A stretch of 64,000 bases of DNA. Origin: Tautonia plasticadhaerens (GTDB taxonomy: Bacteria > Planctomycetota > Planctomycetia > Isosphaerales > Isosphaeraceae). Shown here piece after piece: positions 34,457-44,542 of the stretch. The DNA lies in the NCBI RefSeq assembly GCF_007752535.1, contig NZ_CP036426.1:3596001-3660000 (forward strand). Direction: 5' to 3'. Under the pieces are notes generated by a model that saw only the letters and a list, made by a program, of their open reading frames with translations, had not been told where the DNA came from and did not search any database. Position 1 is the first letter of the stretch, and each line of letters begins with the position of its first letter. A program made the position numbers and the translations under genes.

Positions 34457-35612
34457 CATCGACCCGCACGCCGGGGAGGTCGTCTCGCGCCTCAGGCGGG
34501 ACGTGATCGACCCGCTCAAGCGCCGGTTCGTCGGCCGGGACGAGGTGGTGGACCTCATCGCCCTGGCCGTCGTCTCGGGGGAGCACCTGTTCCTGCTCGG
34601 CCCGCCGGGCACGGCCAAGTCGGCCGTGATCCGGGGCTTCGCCGAGGCGGTGCAGGGCCGCTACTTCGAGTACCTGCTCACCCGGTTCAGCGAGCCGAAC
34701 GAGCTGTTCGGGCCCATCGACCTCGTCCGACTCCGGGAGGGGGCCGTGGCCACCGTGACCACCGGCATGCTGCCCGAGGCGGAGTTCGCCTTCCTCGACG
34801 AGCTGTTCAACGCCAACAGCGCCATCCTGAACAACCTGCTCACCGTGCTCAACGAGCGGGTCTACCGGCGGGGGGCCGAGGCCCACCGCCTCCCCCTGCT
34901 CTCGCTCTTCACCGCCTCCAACCACCTGGCCGAGGACGAGGCGCTGCGGGCCCTGTTCGACCGGTTCCTGATCCGCTGCCATGTCGACAACTTGAAGCGA
35001 GACGCCATGCCCCGGCTCCTCGCCGCCGGCTGGGAGCTGGAGCGGGCCGGGCCGTCGTCGGCGGGCGTGTCGGCCGGGGACCTCAGGGCGCTGTCGCGCC
35101 GGGTCTTCGACGTGGACCTCTCGGCCGTCTCCGGCCCGTACGCCGAGCTGGTCTGGAAGGTCCGGGACCTGGGGGTCGCGCTCTCGGATCGGCGGGCCGT
35201 GAAGGTGCTGAAGCTGGTGGCCGCCTCGGCGCTGCTGAGCGGCCGGGCCGGGGCGAGGCCGTCGGACCTCTGGGTGCTGCGCTACGTCTGGGACCGCGAG
35301 GAGCAGATCGACCCGCTCCGGTCGCTGGTCGGCGCCGTGCTCGACCGGGCCGCCGACGACGACCCCGACGCCCCCCGCCACCCGCTGGCCGAGCCCCCCG
35401 ACCGCGTCGACGCCGAGGACCTCGCCCGCCAGCTCGACCAGGCCGAGGCCCAGCTCCGGGCCCCCGACGGCCGGCCGCTCGGCCTCGCCGCCGCCGCCCG
35501 ACTCCGGGAACGCCTGGCCGAGCTGTCCGACCGGGCCGCCTGGGTGGGCGACGACGCGGCCCGGCGGCACCTGATGGGCCGGGTGTCGGAGCTGACGGGG
35601 CGGTTGACGTGA
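34443..35612 (+). CDS. MoxR-type AAA+ ATPase
   Basis: 389 residues. Walker A is GPPGTAKS (53-60), Walker B FAFLDE (115-120), and sensor 1 TASN (157-160). The MoxR-typical stretch FSEPNELFGPIDL precedes Walker B, and LFNANSAILNNLLTVLNER follows it. The C-terminal lid runs about 210-300, then a helical extension rich in Asp/Arg. These ATPases act as chaperones that remodel a vWA-domain partner. The start is GTG at 34443: GGGGAGG (34431-34437) lies 5 bp upstream and the start overlaps the previous gene. ATG at 34410 is in frame but sits in the Gly-Ser repeat and has no ribosome site. Confidence 0.88.
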
Positions 35613-35648
35613 GGCGGGGCGGGGCGGGATCCAGGCACTGGAGGGCGG

Positions 35649-36515
35649 ATGGCGCCCGGCACCCGGGTTGACGTTATTACGATGATCCCCCCCCCGAACT
35701 CCCCCGCCCCCCTCTCCGGCGTCCGCCTCGCCCGCGTGCCGATCGCGGGCCTGGCGGCGTTGGCGGCGCTGCGGGGGAGGGGGGACGTGACGGTCCTCGC
35801 CGCCGAGGGGGGCGAGGACGCCTGGGTGTCGTGGCGGCCGGGACCAGGGGGGGACCGCGACGAGGTCGTCGAGGCGCTGCTGCCCGTGCCGGGGGCGGCC
35901 TTCTTCCGCGGCGATCGGGGGGGCTGGTATCGCGTCGGCCGGAGCCTGCCGGACTTCGACGCCGGGCCGGCGCCCGAGGGGGACCACGCCGGCCCCCCCG
36001 GCCTGCCGCTGCACCGCGCCCTCCTGCCGGGGCCGACCCGATGGCTCGACCCCCGGGCCGACTGGAGGCCCGCGACCCTGCGGCTGGCGGCCGACCACCG
36101 GCCGAGGCCGGCGTCGGCGCTGGTGATCCGGGCCGGGGCGCTGCTGCCCTGGGCCGAGTCGGCGCCGACGGCGAGCCTCCGGGGGCTGGCCGCGGCGAGG
36201 TCGGGGGACCGGGTCCTGCTGCTCGGCCGGCGATTGCCGCCGGTCCTCGGCCTCGGCCGGTACTGGGGCGGCCGGGTGCTCGTGCCGCTCGGCTCCAGGC
36301 CCGAGCCGGATCTGCCCGAGGCGAGGATGGCCGAGGCGCTCGGCCTGCCCGACGGGGACCTCGGCCTGATCGGCCCTGACGGTCGCGTCGAGGTCGTCCC
36401 CGGCCGGGCGCCCCGGCCGCTCTCCCGGGCGTCGGCCCGGCTCATGGCCGGCATCTCGGATCGGCTCCCGGGGGGGCAGGGCCCGGGCTCGGGGCCGAGG
36501 GAGGGGGGGCGATGA
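35649..36515 (+). CDS. MoxR-operon accessory protein (bpX-type system), function unknown
   Basis: 288 residues, no membrane segment or catalytic motif. Beta-strand-rich sequence such as GDVTVLAAEGGEDAWVSWRP and RVLLLGRRLPPVLGLGRYWG reads like a degenerate propeller or a binding domain. The C-terminal part ends in a Gly-rich tail. GGAGGG lies just ahead of ATG 35649; the in-frame ATG at 35682 has no ribosome binding site. The stop overlaps the start of the vWA/propeller gene (ATGA). The gene is therefore translationally coupled to it and very likely belongs to the same complex. Confidence 0.65.
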   Translation: MAPGTRVDVITMIPPPNSPAPLSGVRLARVPIAGLAALAALRGRGDVTVLAAEGGEDAWVSWRPGPGGDRDEVVEALLPVPGAAFFRGDRGGWYRVGRSLPDFDAGPAPEGDHAGPPGLPLHRALLPGPTRWLDPRADWRPATLRLAADHRPRPASALVIRAGALLPWAESAPTASLRGLAAARSGDRVLLLGRRLPPVLGLGRYWGGRVLVPLGSRPEPDLPEARMAEALGLPDGDLGLIGPDGRVEVVPGRAPRPLSRASARLMAGISDRLPGGQGPGSGPREGGR

Positions 36516-39379
36516 TCGCCGCGGACTCGTATCTGCACATCCCCGAGGCGTACGGCCGGTGGCTCGGCGGCCTGAAATGGTCCGTCGGCGGCGAGGCGGT
36601 GGAGTTCCCCGACGGCCAGACCTTCGCCTTCGGGCGGGAGCTGTCGCTGTTCCTCGACGGCTTCGCCGCCGGCCGGGAGCCGATCCACTTCGCCCACGTC
36701 CTGCACCTGGTCCACCTGCTGCTCCGGGGCCCGCTGAGCCACGACGTGGTGACCCCGATGGATCTGGCCGGCAGCTTCGTCGCCCTCGGCCGGCCGCATC
36801 GCAACGCCGGGGCCTTCTGCGCGACGCTCTGCGACGGCGTCCCCGGGCTGCCCGACCCGCCCGACGTGGAGGCCGTCTGCCTGCTGCTCACCGCCGGGGC
36901 GGCCGTGGGCGGCTACCGCCGGGCCGAGGTCGAGGCCGACCTCGTCCTCTGGGAGGGCTACGACCCGGGCGACCCGGGACACGGGCCGGCCGCCGCCCTC
37001 GCCGTCGACGACCCGCCGATGTCGCCCGCCGTGTTCGAGCGGCTGGTGCTCGAACGCCTCGCCCGCCACCGCCCCGATCAGGTCCGCCACTGGCTCCGCC
37101 TGGGCCGCCCCCCGGAGCCCTCGGGCCGCTCGGTGGCCGACCGGGTCGAGGCCGAGCTGCCGGGCACCGTCCGGGAGGCGCTCGAGCCCCTGCTGCGTCG
37201 CCCCCGGCTCTCCGGCTCGGCCGGCCTGCTCGACCGCCTCGTCGGCGCCCTGGCGCTGCCCCCCCGCACCCTGGCCCGGGAGTCGTTGCCGACGGGCGGC
37301 TATGCCGACGTCTCCAACCGGGGCCACCCCGAGCGCCTGCTCCCCGGCCAGCACGCCATGGAGCCCGAGGAGTTCCTCCGCCGCTTCGCCGAGAACGAAT
37401 TGCTCTACTACCAGCGGGAGGAGCCCCACGCCCCCGAGTCCGAGGAGCTGGTCGTCCTGATCGACCAGGGCGTCCGCACCTGGGGGGCCGTCCGCCCCGT
37501 GCTCGCGGCGGCGGCCGTCGCCCTGGGGCGCCTGGCCGACCGCCGGGGGGCGGCGATGCGGCTCGGCTCGACGGTCGACCCGACCCGCCTGCTCGACCCC
37601 CTGGCCAGCCCCGCAGACGCCCTCGCCGCCCTGCTCGAGGCCAGCGATTTGAGCCCCCACCCGGCCCCGATGCTGGCCTCGGCGCTGGCGGGGGGCTCGC
37701 CCCGGCGCCGGGACGTGGTGCTGCTGACCCACCCGAGGTCCCTGGACGAGCCCGAGGTGGAGGCCGCCGCGCGTCGGGTCGGCCCGGGGGACCGGCTGTT
37801 CGCCGTGGCGGTCGACGACCGCCGGGACGTGCAGCTCTCCGAGGTCCGCCGGGGCCGCCCCGTCCCCCTCGCCCGGTTCCGGGCCGAGCCGGCCGACGAC
37901 CACCCCGCCGCCCCCCGCCCGGCCCGGCCCGGCCGGGGGGGGGCGGGGGCGTGGGAGGGGGACGTGGAGCCGATCGGCTTCCCCTTCCGCCTCGCCCCCG
38001 GCGTCGGCCCGACGCCCCGGGGGATCGGGCCGACGTTCGCCTTCACCGAGTCGGGCGAGTGGCTGGCGGCGATCGGGCCGCACGGCGTGCCGCTCGCCTG
38101 GCGGGTGGACGGGTCGTCGGTCGAGGCCTGGCCCCGCGGCCTCTCGGGGGGCGAGGTCGTGCGGACGGTCGACGCCCTGCTCGGGGTGGCCGGCGGGTTC
38201 GTGGTCATCGGTCGGCTCGGCGACGGAGACGGAGACGGCGATCGGCCGGTCGCGGTGCATTACGACCTCGCCCCCCGCCGGGTCCGCTCCTACGTGAAAT
38301 ACCTCTCCGCCGAGCCGGTCTGGGACTGGTTCTACCTCCGGGAGTCGCACGCCCTGATCGCCCGGGGGCCGGAGGAGAGCTGGTACGTCGACCTCCGCAC
38401 GGGGGGCCGGTTCTCGTCGCAAGACCGCTGCTCCTCCGAAATCGTCGCCCGGGATCTGGCCCGGGTCGAGGGGGCTTCCGTCCCCCCCCCCGGACTGCTT
38501 GTGCTGCACGACGACGACACCCGGCCCGCCTCCGGCCCCTCGGCCCGCCTGAGGGTGGGGACCGGCACGGTGACGCTCGACGGCGTCTCCCCCCCCTGGC
38601 GCCCCTTCCGGCCGTTCGCCGACGGCCTGCCGCTGCTGGCCGGGCGACGGCTGGAGCGGGCCCTCCTCCGCGGCGACACGCTGGCCCTGTACGCCTCCGG
38701 GGGCGGCCGCCCCCCCCGCTGGCATGTGTTCCAGGGGCCCGATCCGGTCCTGCTGCCCGATCGCCCGGCCCCGGGCGCGGGGGATCTTACGCTCTCCGCG
38801 GACGGACGGCTCATGGCGGTACGCCAGGACGACCATCGCTACGCCGTATCCGTTGTCGATTCCGCCGGCCCCCCCGCGCTGCTCACCCCCCGGGCCGGTG
38901 CCTCGGGCTGGCCCCACGTCGGCCTCGGCCGGGACTGGATGGCGCTGCAGGACGGGCCCCACGCCACCCTCCTACGCTGGGACGGGGGCCGGCTGGAGGT
39001 CCGCTCCGCCTCGGGGGACCGGGCGTATGCCTATTCCGCCCTCTTCCACGAGGGGGTCCCCGCCTCCCCGCTGGTCTCCGTCGCCCGCCGGGGGTCGCTG
39101 CCCGCCTGGGCCTCGTACGACCCCCGGCGGTTCAAGGCCACCTGCCGGGGCCCGGGGCTGGTCGCCGTGGTCGACGACTTCGGCCAGGTCGCCCTCTCGG
39201 ATTCGGGCGGCACGCTCCTGTGCATCGTCCTCGCCTCCCGGGGCCGCCTCGCCGCCTGGATGCCCGACGGCACCCGCTTCGGCCCCGCCGAGCTGACCGG
39301 CTCTCCCCCCACCCCCGGGGCCGGGGAGCGGATCGCCGCGGCCCTGAGGGGGGCGGCGCGGGGGGGGTTAGCGGGGTGA
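36512..39379 (+). CDS. Large vWA-like and beta-propeller protein of the MoxR system
   Basis: 955 residues. The first 300 are helical (YGRWLGGLKWSVGGEAVEFP, then HFAHVLHLVHLLLRGPLS). A vWA-like domain follows at about 310-470, beginning ELVVLIDQGVRTWGAVRPVL. The first MIDAS residues are D-Q-G rather than D-x-S-x-S, so metal binding may be lost. From about 500 to 955 the sequence repeats beta-blade-like units (FAFTESGEWLAAIGPHGVPL, LTLSADGRLMAVRQDDHRYA, GPGLVAVVDDFGQVALSD), a probable beta-propeller. Within the MoxR-vWA-propeller scheme the ATPase would act on the vWA part and the propeller would recognise target or signal. It overlaps the previous gene by 4 bp. Confidence 0.78.
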   Translation: MIAADSYLHIPEAYGRWLGGLKWSVGGEAVEFPDGQTFAFGRELSLFLDGFAAGREPIHFAHVLHLVHLLLRGPLSHDVVTPMDLAGSFVALGRPHRNAGAFCATLCDGVPGLPDPPDVEAVCLLLTAGAAVGGYRRAEVEADLVLWEGYDPGDPGHGPAAALAVDDPPMSPAVFERLVLERLARHRPDQVRHWLRLGRPPEPSGRSVADRVEAELPGTVREALEPLLRRPRLSGSAGLLDRLVGALALPPRTLARESLPTGGYADVSNRGHPERLLPGQHAMEPEEFLRRFAENELLYYQREEPHAPESEELVVLIDQGVRTWGAVRPVLAAAAVALGRLADRRGAAMRLGSTVDPTRLLDPLASPADALAALLEASDLSPHPAPMLASALAGGSPRRRDVVLLTHPRSLDEPEVEAAARRVGPGDRLFAVAVDDRRDVQLSEVRRGRPVPLARFRAEPADDHPAAPRPARPGRGGAGAWEGDVEPIGFPFRLAPGVGPTPRGIGPTFAFTESGEWLAAIGPHGVPLAWRVDGSSVEAWPRGLSGGEVVRTVDALLGVAGGFVVIGRLGDGDGDGDRPVAVHYDLAPRRVRSYVKYLSAEPVWDWFYLRESHALIARGPEESWYVDLRTGGRFSSQDRCSSEIVARDLARVEGASVPPPGLLVLHDDDTRPASGPSARLRVGTGTVTLDGVSPPWRPFRPFADGLPLLAGRRLERALLRGDTLALYASGGGRPPRWHVFQGPDPVLLPDRPAPGAGDLTLSADGRLMAVRQDDHRYAVSVVDSAGPPALLTPRAGASGWPHVGLGRDWMALQDGPHATLLRWDGGRLEVRSASGDRAYAYSALFHEGVPASPLVSVARRGSLPAWASYDPRRFKATCRGPGLVAVVDDFGQVALSDSGGTLLCIVLASRGRLAAWMPDGTRFGPAELTGSPPTPGAGERIAAALRGAARGGLAG

Positions 39380-39501
39380 TTGCCGGCGGCGACGGGACGA
39401 CTCGCGGACCTCGGGAACGAACGGCTATCGTAGGGAGGTGATCGGATCGGCCGCCCTCCCCCGGCCCACCGCCATCCGCCGACGTGAAGGACCCCGCACC
39501 G

Positions 39502-39720
39502 ATGTCCCCCCCCGCATTGCCCCTCCGCCTGCCGCTCTCACCCCGACGCCGGACCGAGCCGGCGCCGGCCGAGGCGTTCCTGCTGCCGGGAGGGGACGGG
39601 GGGGCGGCCCTGGCGATCGTGGCCGGGCAGGGGGGGGAGGCCCGGATCTTCGAGGTGTCGGGCGGCCTGCTGGTGGTGCTCGGGGGGGGGGGACGGCCCG
39701 GCCGTCGGCCGCCTCGGTGA
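39502..39720 (+). CDS. N-terminal piece of the last MoxR-operon protein, cut off after a run of 11 G
   Basis: 72 residues beginning MSPPALPLRLPLSPRRR and continuing as a folded-looking segment (LLPGGDGGAALAIVAGQGGE, then ARIFEVSGGLLVVLGGGG). Just after the tract G11 at 39682-39692 the frame changes into Arg/Pro-rich sequence and stops at 39718-39720. One extra G (or two fewer) in the tract would join this piece directly to the next ORF, which begins with matching beta-strand sequence. Either the tract is misread or mutated, or this is a real short gene coupled through the GTGA overlap. I favour a broken N-terminus. Confidence 0.5.
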   Translation: MSPPALPLRLPLSPRRRTEPAPAEAFLLPGGDGGAALAIVAGQGGEARIFEVSGGLLVVLGGGGRPGRRPPR

Positions 39721-42335
39721 CGACGGCCGCCTTGGCGCCGGGGACGATCCGCCTCCGGAGGCTCGGGCGGGGCCTGTTCGTGCCGGTCGATGCCGACCTC
39801 GTCCCCGCGCTGCTGGAAGACGAGGTCGAGGGGCTGACCCGGGGCCGGGGCCTGGTCTTCCTGCCGGGCGGGACGGCCCTGAGGTTCGACCCGGACCGGC
39901 CGCTGCCGACGTCCCGGCTGCTGGGGGTCGACCGCGCCGACGGCCTCCCCGGCTGGGAGTCCCCCCCGGAAGGGCCGACCCGGGCCGATCGGCTCGTCGA
40001 GGTCTCCCTGGATCTGCCGGGGGACGACGCCGAGGCCCGCCTCGGGGCCGGCGGCGACGACATCGCCACCGAGGAGACCCGGCCCGAGGACACCGGCGCC
40101 CCCCGCCGGGCCCTCGGCGGCGCGGCGATGGGGGCGGGGCGGGGGATGATGTGGCTCGGCCGGACGCTGGGGATGTCCGGCCTCTCGGGGATGGGGGCGC
40201 GCTGGATCGGCTCGGCGATGGAGCTGGCCCCCCGGCTCGGCGAGGCCCTGCTCGGCAAGCAGGAGGGGGCGCTGCGCGACCTGCTCCGCGAGTTCCGGGA
40301 GGGGGACGTCGAGCGGGCCCTCCGACGGGCCCTGCCCCTGGGCAAGGGGAACGAGCGGGGGGCCTCGGCCGCCGGGTCGGCCGACCTGCCCGAGCGCGAC
40401 CCCAGCTACTCCTTGCCCGACATCCTCGGCCCGCCCGGCGTCGGCCGGGGCGGCGGCGCCGGCTACTGGTTCGGCGGCTTCGACGTGCAGCAGGAGCTGA
40501 TCCGGGAGTACCACCGGGCCGCCCAGGCCGCCGCCCGACGCGGCGACTACCGCCGGGCCGCCTTCATCTACGCCCGGCTGCTGGAGGACTATCGCCTCGC
40601 CGCCGGCGTGCTGCTCCAGGGCGGGCTGGCCCGGGACGCCGCGTTGATCTACCTGGAGAAGCTGGACGACCGCCCCGCCGCCGCCCGGGCCTTCGAGGCC
40701 GCCGGGGAGTTCGACCGCGCCCTGGCCCTCTACCGGGGGCTCGACGACTTCGAGCGCGCCGGGGACCTGCTCGCCCGGCTCGGCGAGCCCGAGGAGGCGC
40801 TGGAGGCCTACCTCCGGGCCGCCGACCGGATCGTCGACCTCGAGGGGGACCACCTCAAGGCCGGGGAACTGCTCCGCTCCCGGGCCTCCCGCCCCGACCT
40901 GGCCTCCCGGTTCTTCGCCGACGGCTGGGCGGCCCGCCCCGGTCCCAACGCCGTCTCCTGCGCCGTCGAGCTGGCCCGGTCGTGGGCCGACTCGGGGGAG
41001 GCCGCCCCGCTCCGCTCGCTCGTCGCCGAGGCCGACGAGCTGCTCGGCCCCCCGGGGCACGAGGCCGACGCCTCCCGGTTCTACAACGAGCTGGCCCGCC
41101 TGGCCGACCTGCCGGGCCTGGCCCCCTGCCGGGTCGAATTGCGGGACCGGGCCCTGATCGGCCTGGCCGGGAAGCTCCGGCAGCGGGCCGGGCCGGGGGC
41201 GTCGGCCCCGCCGGGGCTGGCCTCCTCCCTGTTCGGCCCGGCCCGGGAGTGGTCGGCGGACCTGATCCGGGACGCCGAGTACGCCCTGCGGGCCTCCGCC
41301 CGGCCCCGGGCCGTCGGGGAGCCCCGCCCGGCCTCCCCCCCGCCGCGGGCGACCACCTCCCGGCTCGTCGACGGGCCGGTCACGGCCGTCGCCTTCGCCC
41401 GGGGGGCTGGCCTGGCGTTCCTCGGCACCCGGTCCGGGGACGTGTACCGGCTCGACCCGGCCCGGGGCGAGGCCGAGCGCCTGGGCCGCTACGCGATGCC
41501 GGTCTGCTCCCTGGCGGTCGACGAGGCCGGGGGTGCGCTCTCGGTGCTCTGGCACGACCCCGAGTCCGGCCGGACGGTCCTCGCCTCCTACGCCCGACGG
41601 CCGGACGGCTCCTACCGGATGACCGAGGGCCGCGCCGTCACCGCCCGGTCGGCCGGGGATCGCCCCTTCCTCGCCCCCCCCGCGCCGGGGATGGCCGGGG
41701 AGGTTGCCCTCTGGGACGGCCGCAGCTACGTCCTGCTCCGGGGGGCCTCGCTCACGCCCTGGGGGGAGATCCCCCGGGGGGCCGACGAGGACGGCGGGCC
41801 GCCCCCCGCCTCGGTCCTCCTGCCGATGGGCCCGGCGCCCTCGGCGACCCTGCTGGAGCTGGGCCCCCCCCGCTCCTGGGCCTGGCTCGCCCCGGACCTC
41901 GGCCCGGTCGACCGCCTGGCGGTCCCCTGGTCCCCCCGGCCGCCGATCGAGGCGGCCGGGGCCTCGCCGTCGCTCTCCTGGATCCGGGAGGACCCCGGGA
42001 GGCTGATCCTGGCCGGCCTCGGCGACGGCGGCGTGCTGCACCAGACGACCCTCTCGCTCCGCCGGGACCCGATCGCCGTCGAGGGCAACGCCTCCTGGTC
42101 CTCCCCCGAGGCGATCTTCCGGGCCGCCTGCCTCGTCCGCCCCGGGCTGCTGGCCGGCGTCGGGGCCGACGCCGTCCACTGGCTCCGGGCCGAGCCCGGC
42201 CGCCTCGCCCGGCGCTCGACGACTGGCATCGCCCTCGGCAGCACCCTGGCCGCCGTCCCCAGCCCGAAGACGGGTGAACTCGTGCTCATCGGGGCCGACG
42301 GCCGGGCCGAGCGCCTCCCGCTGCCGTATCCCTGA
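39717..42335 (+). CDS. Solenoid plus beta-propeller protein of the MoxR system (bpX-like)
   Basis: 873 residues from GTG 39717, which overlaps the preceding stop as GTGA. A 5' extension is probably encoded at 39502-39716 in another frame. The order is: a beta-rich N-terminal region (IRLRRLGRGLFVPVDADLVP); a Gly/Met-rich segment (about 125-185); a TPR-like helical solenoid (about 256-400: YHRAAQAAARRGDYRRAAFI, then AFEAAGEFDRALALYRGLDD, then LLARLGEPEEALEAYLRAAD); and a C-terminal propeller (about 545-873: VTAVAFARGAGLAFLGTRSG, VCSLAVDEAGGALSVLW). No signal peptide or membrane span is seen. It closes the operon. The domain make-up matches propeller subunits of MoxR-vWA-propeller ternary systems. 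Confidence 0.72.
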   Translation: MTTAALAPGTIRLRRLGRGLFVPVDADLVPALLEDEVEGLTRGRGLVFLPGGTALRFDPDRPLPTSRLLGVDRADGLPGWESPPEGPTRADRLVEVSLDLPGDDAEARLGAGGDDIATEETRPEDTGAPRRALGGAAMGAGRGMMWLGRTLGMSGLSGMGARWIGSAMELAPRLGEALLGKQEGALRDLLREFREGDVERALRRALPLGKGNERGASAAGSADLPERDPSYSLPDILGPPGVGRGGGAGYWFGGFDVQQELIREYHRAAQAAARRGDYRRAAFIYARLLEDYRLAAGVLLQGGLARDAALIYLEKLDDRPAAARAFEAAGEFDRALALYRGLDDFERAGDLLARLGEPEEALEAYLRAADRIVDLEGDHLKAGELLRSRASRPDLASRFFADGWAARPGPNAVSCAVELARSWADSGEAAPLRSLVAEADELLGPPGHEADASRFYNELARLADLPGLAPCRVELRDRALIGLAGKLRQRAGPGASAPPGLASSLFGPAREWSADLIRDAEYALRASARPRAVGEPRPASPPPRATTSRLVDGPVTAVAFARGAGLAFLGTRSGDVYRLDPARGEAERLGRYAMPVCSLAVDEAGGALSVLWHDPESGRTVLASYARRPDGSYRMTEGRAVTARSAGDRPFLAPPAPGMAGEVALWDGRSYVLLRGASLTPWGEIPRGADEDGGPPPASVLLPMGPAPSATLLELGPPRSWAWLAPDLGPVDRLAVPWSPRPPIEAAGASPSLSWIREDPGRLILAGLGDGGVLHQTTLSLRRDPIAVEGNASWSSPEAIFRAACLVRPGLLAGVGADAVHWLRAEPGRLARRSTTGIALGSTLAAVPSPKTGELVLIGADGRAERLPLPYP

Positions 42336-42630
42336 GGGCCCGGCCCCGGGCGAGGCCGTGTCGCCTCGGACCCGGCGGCTGCGACGATCCTCCTCGGGGG
42401 CGACCCGGTCGACGACCGGGTCGACGGCCCCGGCCGGCGCCCGCCCCCTATCCCGATCCCGTTTCGATCCCGATCCCTGTCGAGGGGGCGGCCGATCGCG
42501 CAGGTCTCCCTCAAGGGGGCGCGGGGACGCCCCGACCATCCGGGTCGGCGGGGTGGGGGCCGCGCCCGGTCGGCCTGGGAGGCCGATCGGGCGCCCCCAC
42601 CCCGCCCGCCGCACCGACTGGAGGAGCCCG

Positions 42631-44292
42631 ATGGAGATGACCGTGAGACGAATCCCGAGGCATGCCCTGCTCGCCGTGACGCTGGCCTGGATCGGGCTCG
42701 GGTCGGCGCCCGACGCCGCGGGGCAGGAGCCCCTGCTTGACGGGCTCGGCCCCTACTCCCGCCCGGTGACGACTTCCTCCGAGGCCGCCCAGCGCTATTT
42801 CGACCAGGGGCTCAACCTCCTCTTCGCCTTCAACCACGAGGAGGCCGCCCGCTCCTTCCGCCAGGCCGCCGAGCTGGACCCCTCCTGCGTGATGGCGTGG
42901 TGGGGCCTGGCCTACGCCCAGGGGCCGCACATCAACCTGCCGGTCGTCTCTGAGGAGCAGGCCCGGGTGGCGCTCGACGCCATCGAGCACGCCCGATCGG
43001 CCGCCGGGGAGGCGACCGGCCTGGAGCGCGCCCTCGTCGAGGCCCTCGCCCTCCGCCACGTCCCCGAGCCCCCCGAGGACCGCTCCGGGCTCGATCGCGC
43101 GTACGCCGACGCCATGCGGGAGATCCGGGCCGGGCACCCCGACGACCCCGACGTCGGGTGTTTCTATGCCGAGTCGCTCATGAACCTCCGCCCCTGGGCC
43201 CTCTACACCCAGGAGGGCCTCCCCGAGCCGGGCACCGAGGAGATCGTCGCCCTGATCGAGGCGATCCTGGGGTCGTCCCCGGACCACCCGCTGGCCAACC
43301 ACCTCTACATCCACGCCGTCGAGCCCTCGGCCCGCCCCGACCGCGCCGAGGCCGCGGCCGACCGCCTGCGGGATCTCCAGCCCGGCCTCTCGCACAACGT
43401 GCACATGCCCTCGCACATCGACGTGAGGCTCGGCCACTGGGAGCAGGCCGAGGAGTCCAACCGGAAGGCCATCGAGGCCGACCGCCGCTTCCTGGCGATC
43501 CGGCCCGATCCCGGCTTCTACGGCCTCTACATCGCGCATAATTATCACATGCTCGCCTATGCGGCCATGATGCGGGGCAGGAGCGGGGCGGCCATCGACG
43601 CGATCGACGAGATGATGGCGCTGATCCCTGAGCGGTGGGCCCGGGAGAACGCCGCCATCGCCGACGGCTACCTCGCCATGCCGCTGGAGGTCCGGATGCG
43701 CTTCGGCCTCTGGGAGGAGATCCTCGACGCCCCCGAGCCCGACCCCGCCTTCCCGCTCGCCCGGGCCCTCCGCCGCTACGCCCGGGCCGTCTCCCTGGCC
43801 GCCCAGGGCCGCGTGGAGGAGGCCAAGGCCGAGCAGGGGGCGTTCCTGGAGGCTCGGGCGCTCGTCCCCGAGTCGGCCCGGTTCGGCAACAACGCCGCCT
43901 CCGACCTGCTCGACGTGGCCGAGCACCTCATGCGGGGGGAGATCCTCTATCGCGAGGGCCGCGAGGACGACGCCTTCGACGCCCTCCGGGAGGCCGTCCG
44001 CCTCCAGGACCTGCTCCGCTACTCCGAGCCCCCCGACTGGATCCAGCCGGTCCGCCACGCCCTGGCCGCCGCCCTGAACCAGTCCGGCCGCTTCGACGAG
44101 GCCGAGCGGGTCTGCCGGGAGGATCTCGAACAGCTCCCCGAGAACGGCTGGGCCCTCTTCGGCCTGATGCAGGCCCTGGAACGCCAGGGCAAGGACGAGG
44201 AGGCGAAGCAAGTCCGGGCCCGCTGGGAGGAGATCTGGAAGGACGCCGACGTCACCCTCTCCTCCTGCTGCTTCTGCCAGCCGGGGGTCTGA
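42631..44292 (+). CDS. Secreted or periplasmic TPR protein
   Basis: 553 residues. A signal peptide ends around SAPDAAGQE (about 30). Multiple TPRs follow: AQRYFDQGLNLLFAFNHEEA then ARSFRQAAELDPSC; MRGRSGAAIDAIDEMMALIP; AAALNQSGRFDEAERVCRED then LEQLPENGWALFGLM. Motifs HPLANHLYIHAVEPSARPDR and HNVHMPSHIDVRLGHWEQAE are characteristic of a large bacterial family of unnamed TPR proteins. The C-terminus has a Cys cluster (SSCCFCQPGV). GGAGGAG lies 4 bp before ATG 42631. The role is unknown; it is separated by about 300 bp from the MoxR operon and probably not part of it. Confidence 0.75.
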   Translation: MEMTVRRIPRHALLAVTLAWIGLGSAPDAAGQEPLLDGLGPYSRPVTTSSEAAQRYFDQGLNLLFAFNHEEAARSFRQAAELDPSCVMAWWGLAYAQGPHINLPVVSEEQARVALDAIEHARSAAGEATGLERALVEALALRHVPEPPEDRSGLDRAYADAMREIRAGHPDDPDVGCFYAESLMNLRPWALYTQEGLPEPGTEEIVALIEAILGSSPDHPLANHLYIHAVEPSARPDRAEAAADRLRDLQPGLSHNVHMPSHIDVRLGHWEQAEESNRKAIEADRRFLAIRPDPGFYGLYIAHNYHMLAYAAMMRGRSGAAIDAIDEMMALIPERWARENAAIADGYLAMPLEVRMRFGLWEEILDAPEPDPAFPLARALRRYARAVSLAAQGRVEEAKAEQGAFLEARALVPESARFGNNAASDLLDVAEHLMRGEILYREGREDDAFDALREAVRLQDLLRYSEPPDWIQPVRHALAAALNQSGRFDEAERVCREDLEQLPENGWALFGLMQALERQGKDEEAKQVRARWEEIWKDADVTLSSCCFCQPGV

Positions 44293-44542
44293 TCGACCCC
44301 GTCGGGAGATCTCGCCGGGCGGCCCCCGGAGGGCCCTCCCCGATGGGGGCCCGCGTCCCGGCCCTTGGGCCTCGACTCGAGGGCGCCGGCCCCTCCCCGA
44401 CCGGGGCCGGGCCCGACGCCCCGGGGGCGTCGGGGGCCCGGCCCCGGTCGGCGTGCCGAGTCGCCCCGGCCGCGCCGACGGCGACCGGGCGGCTCCACCA
44501 TTCCGAACGAGTCCGATCCGCAACATTTCAGGAGTCGGGGAG

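Noticed and set aside
35282-38962. A 1226-codon open frame on the minus strand
   Set aside because: It is antisense to the MoxR, accessory and vWA genes. Its translation is Gly/Pro/Arg-rich without motifs, as expected opposite GC-rich coding DNA. The plus-strand genes have recognisable domains and ribosome binding sites.
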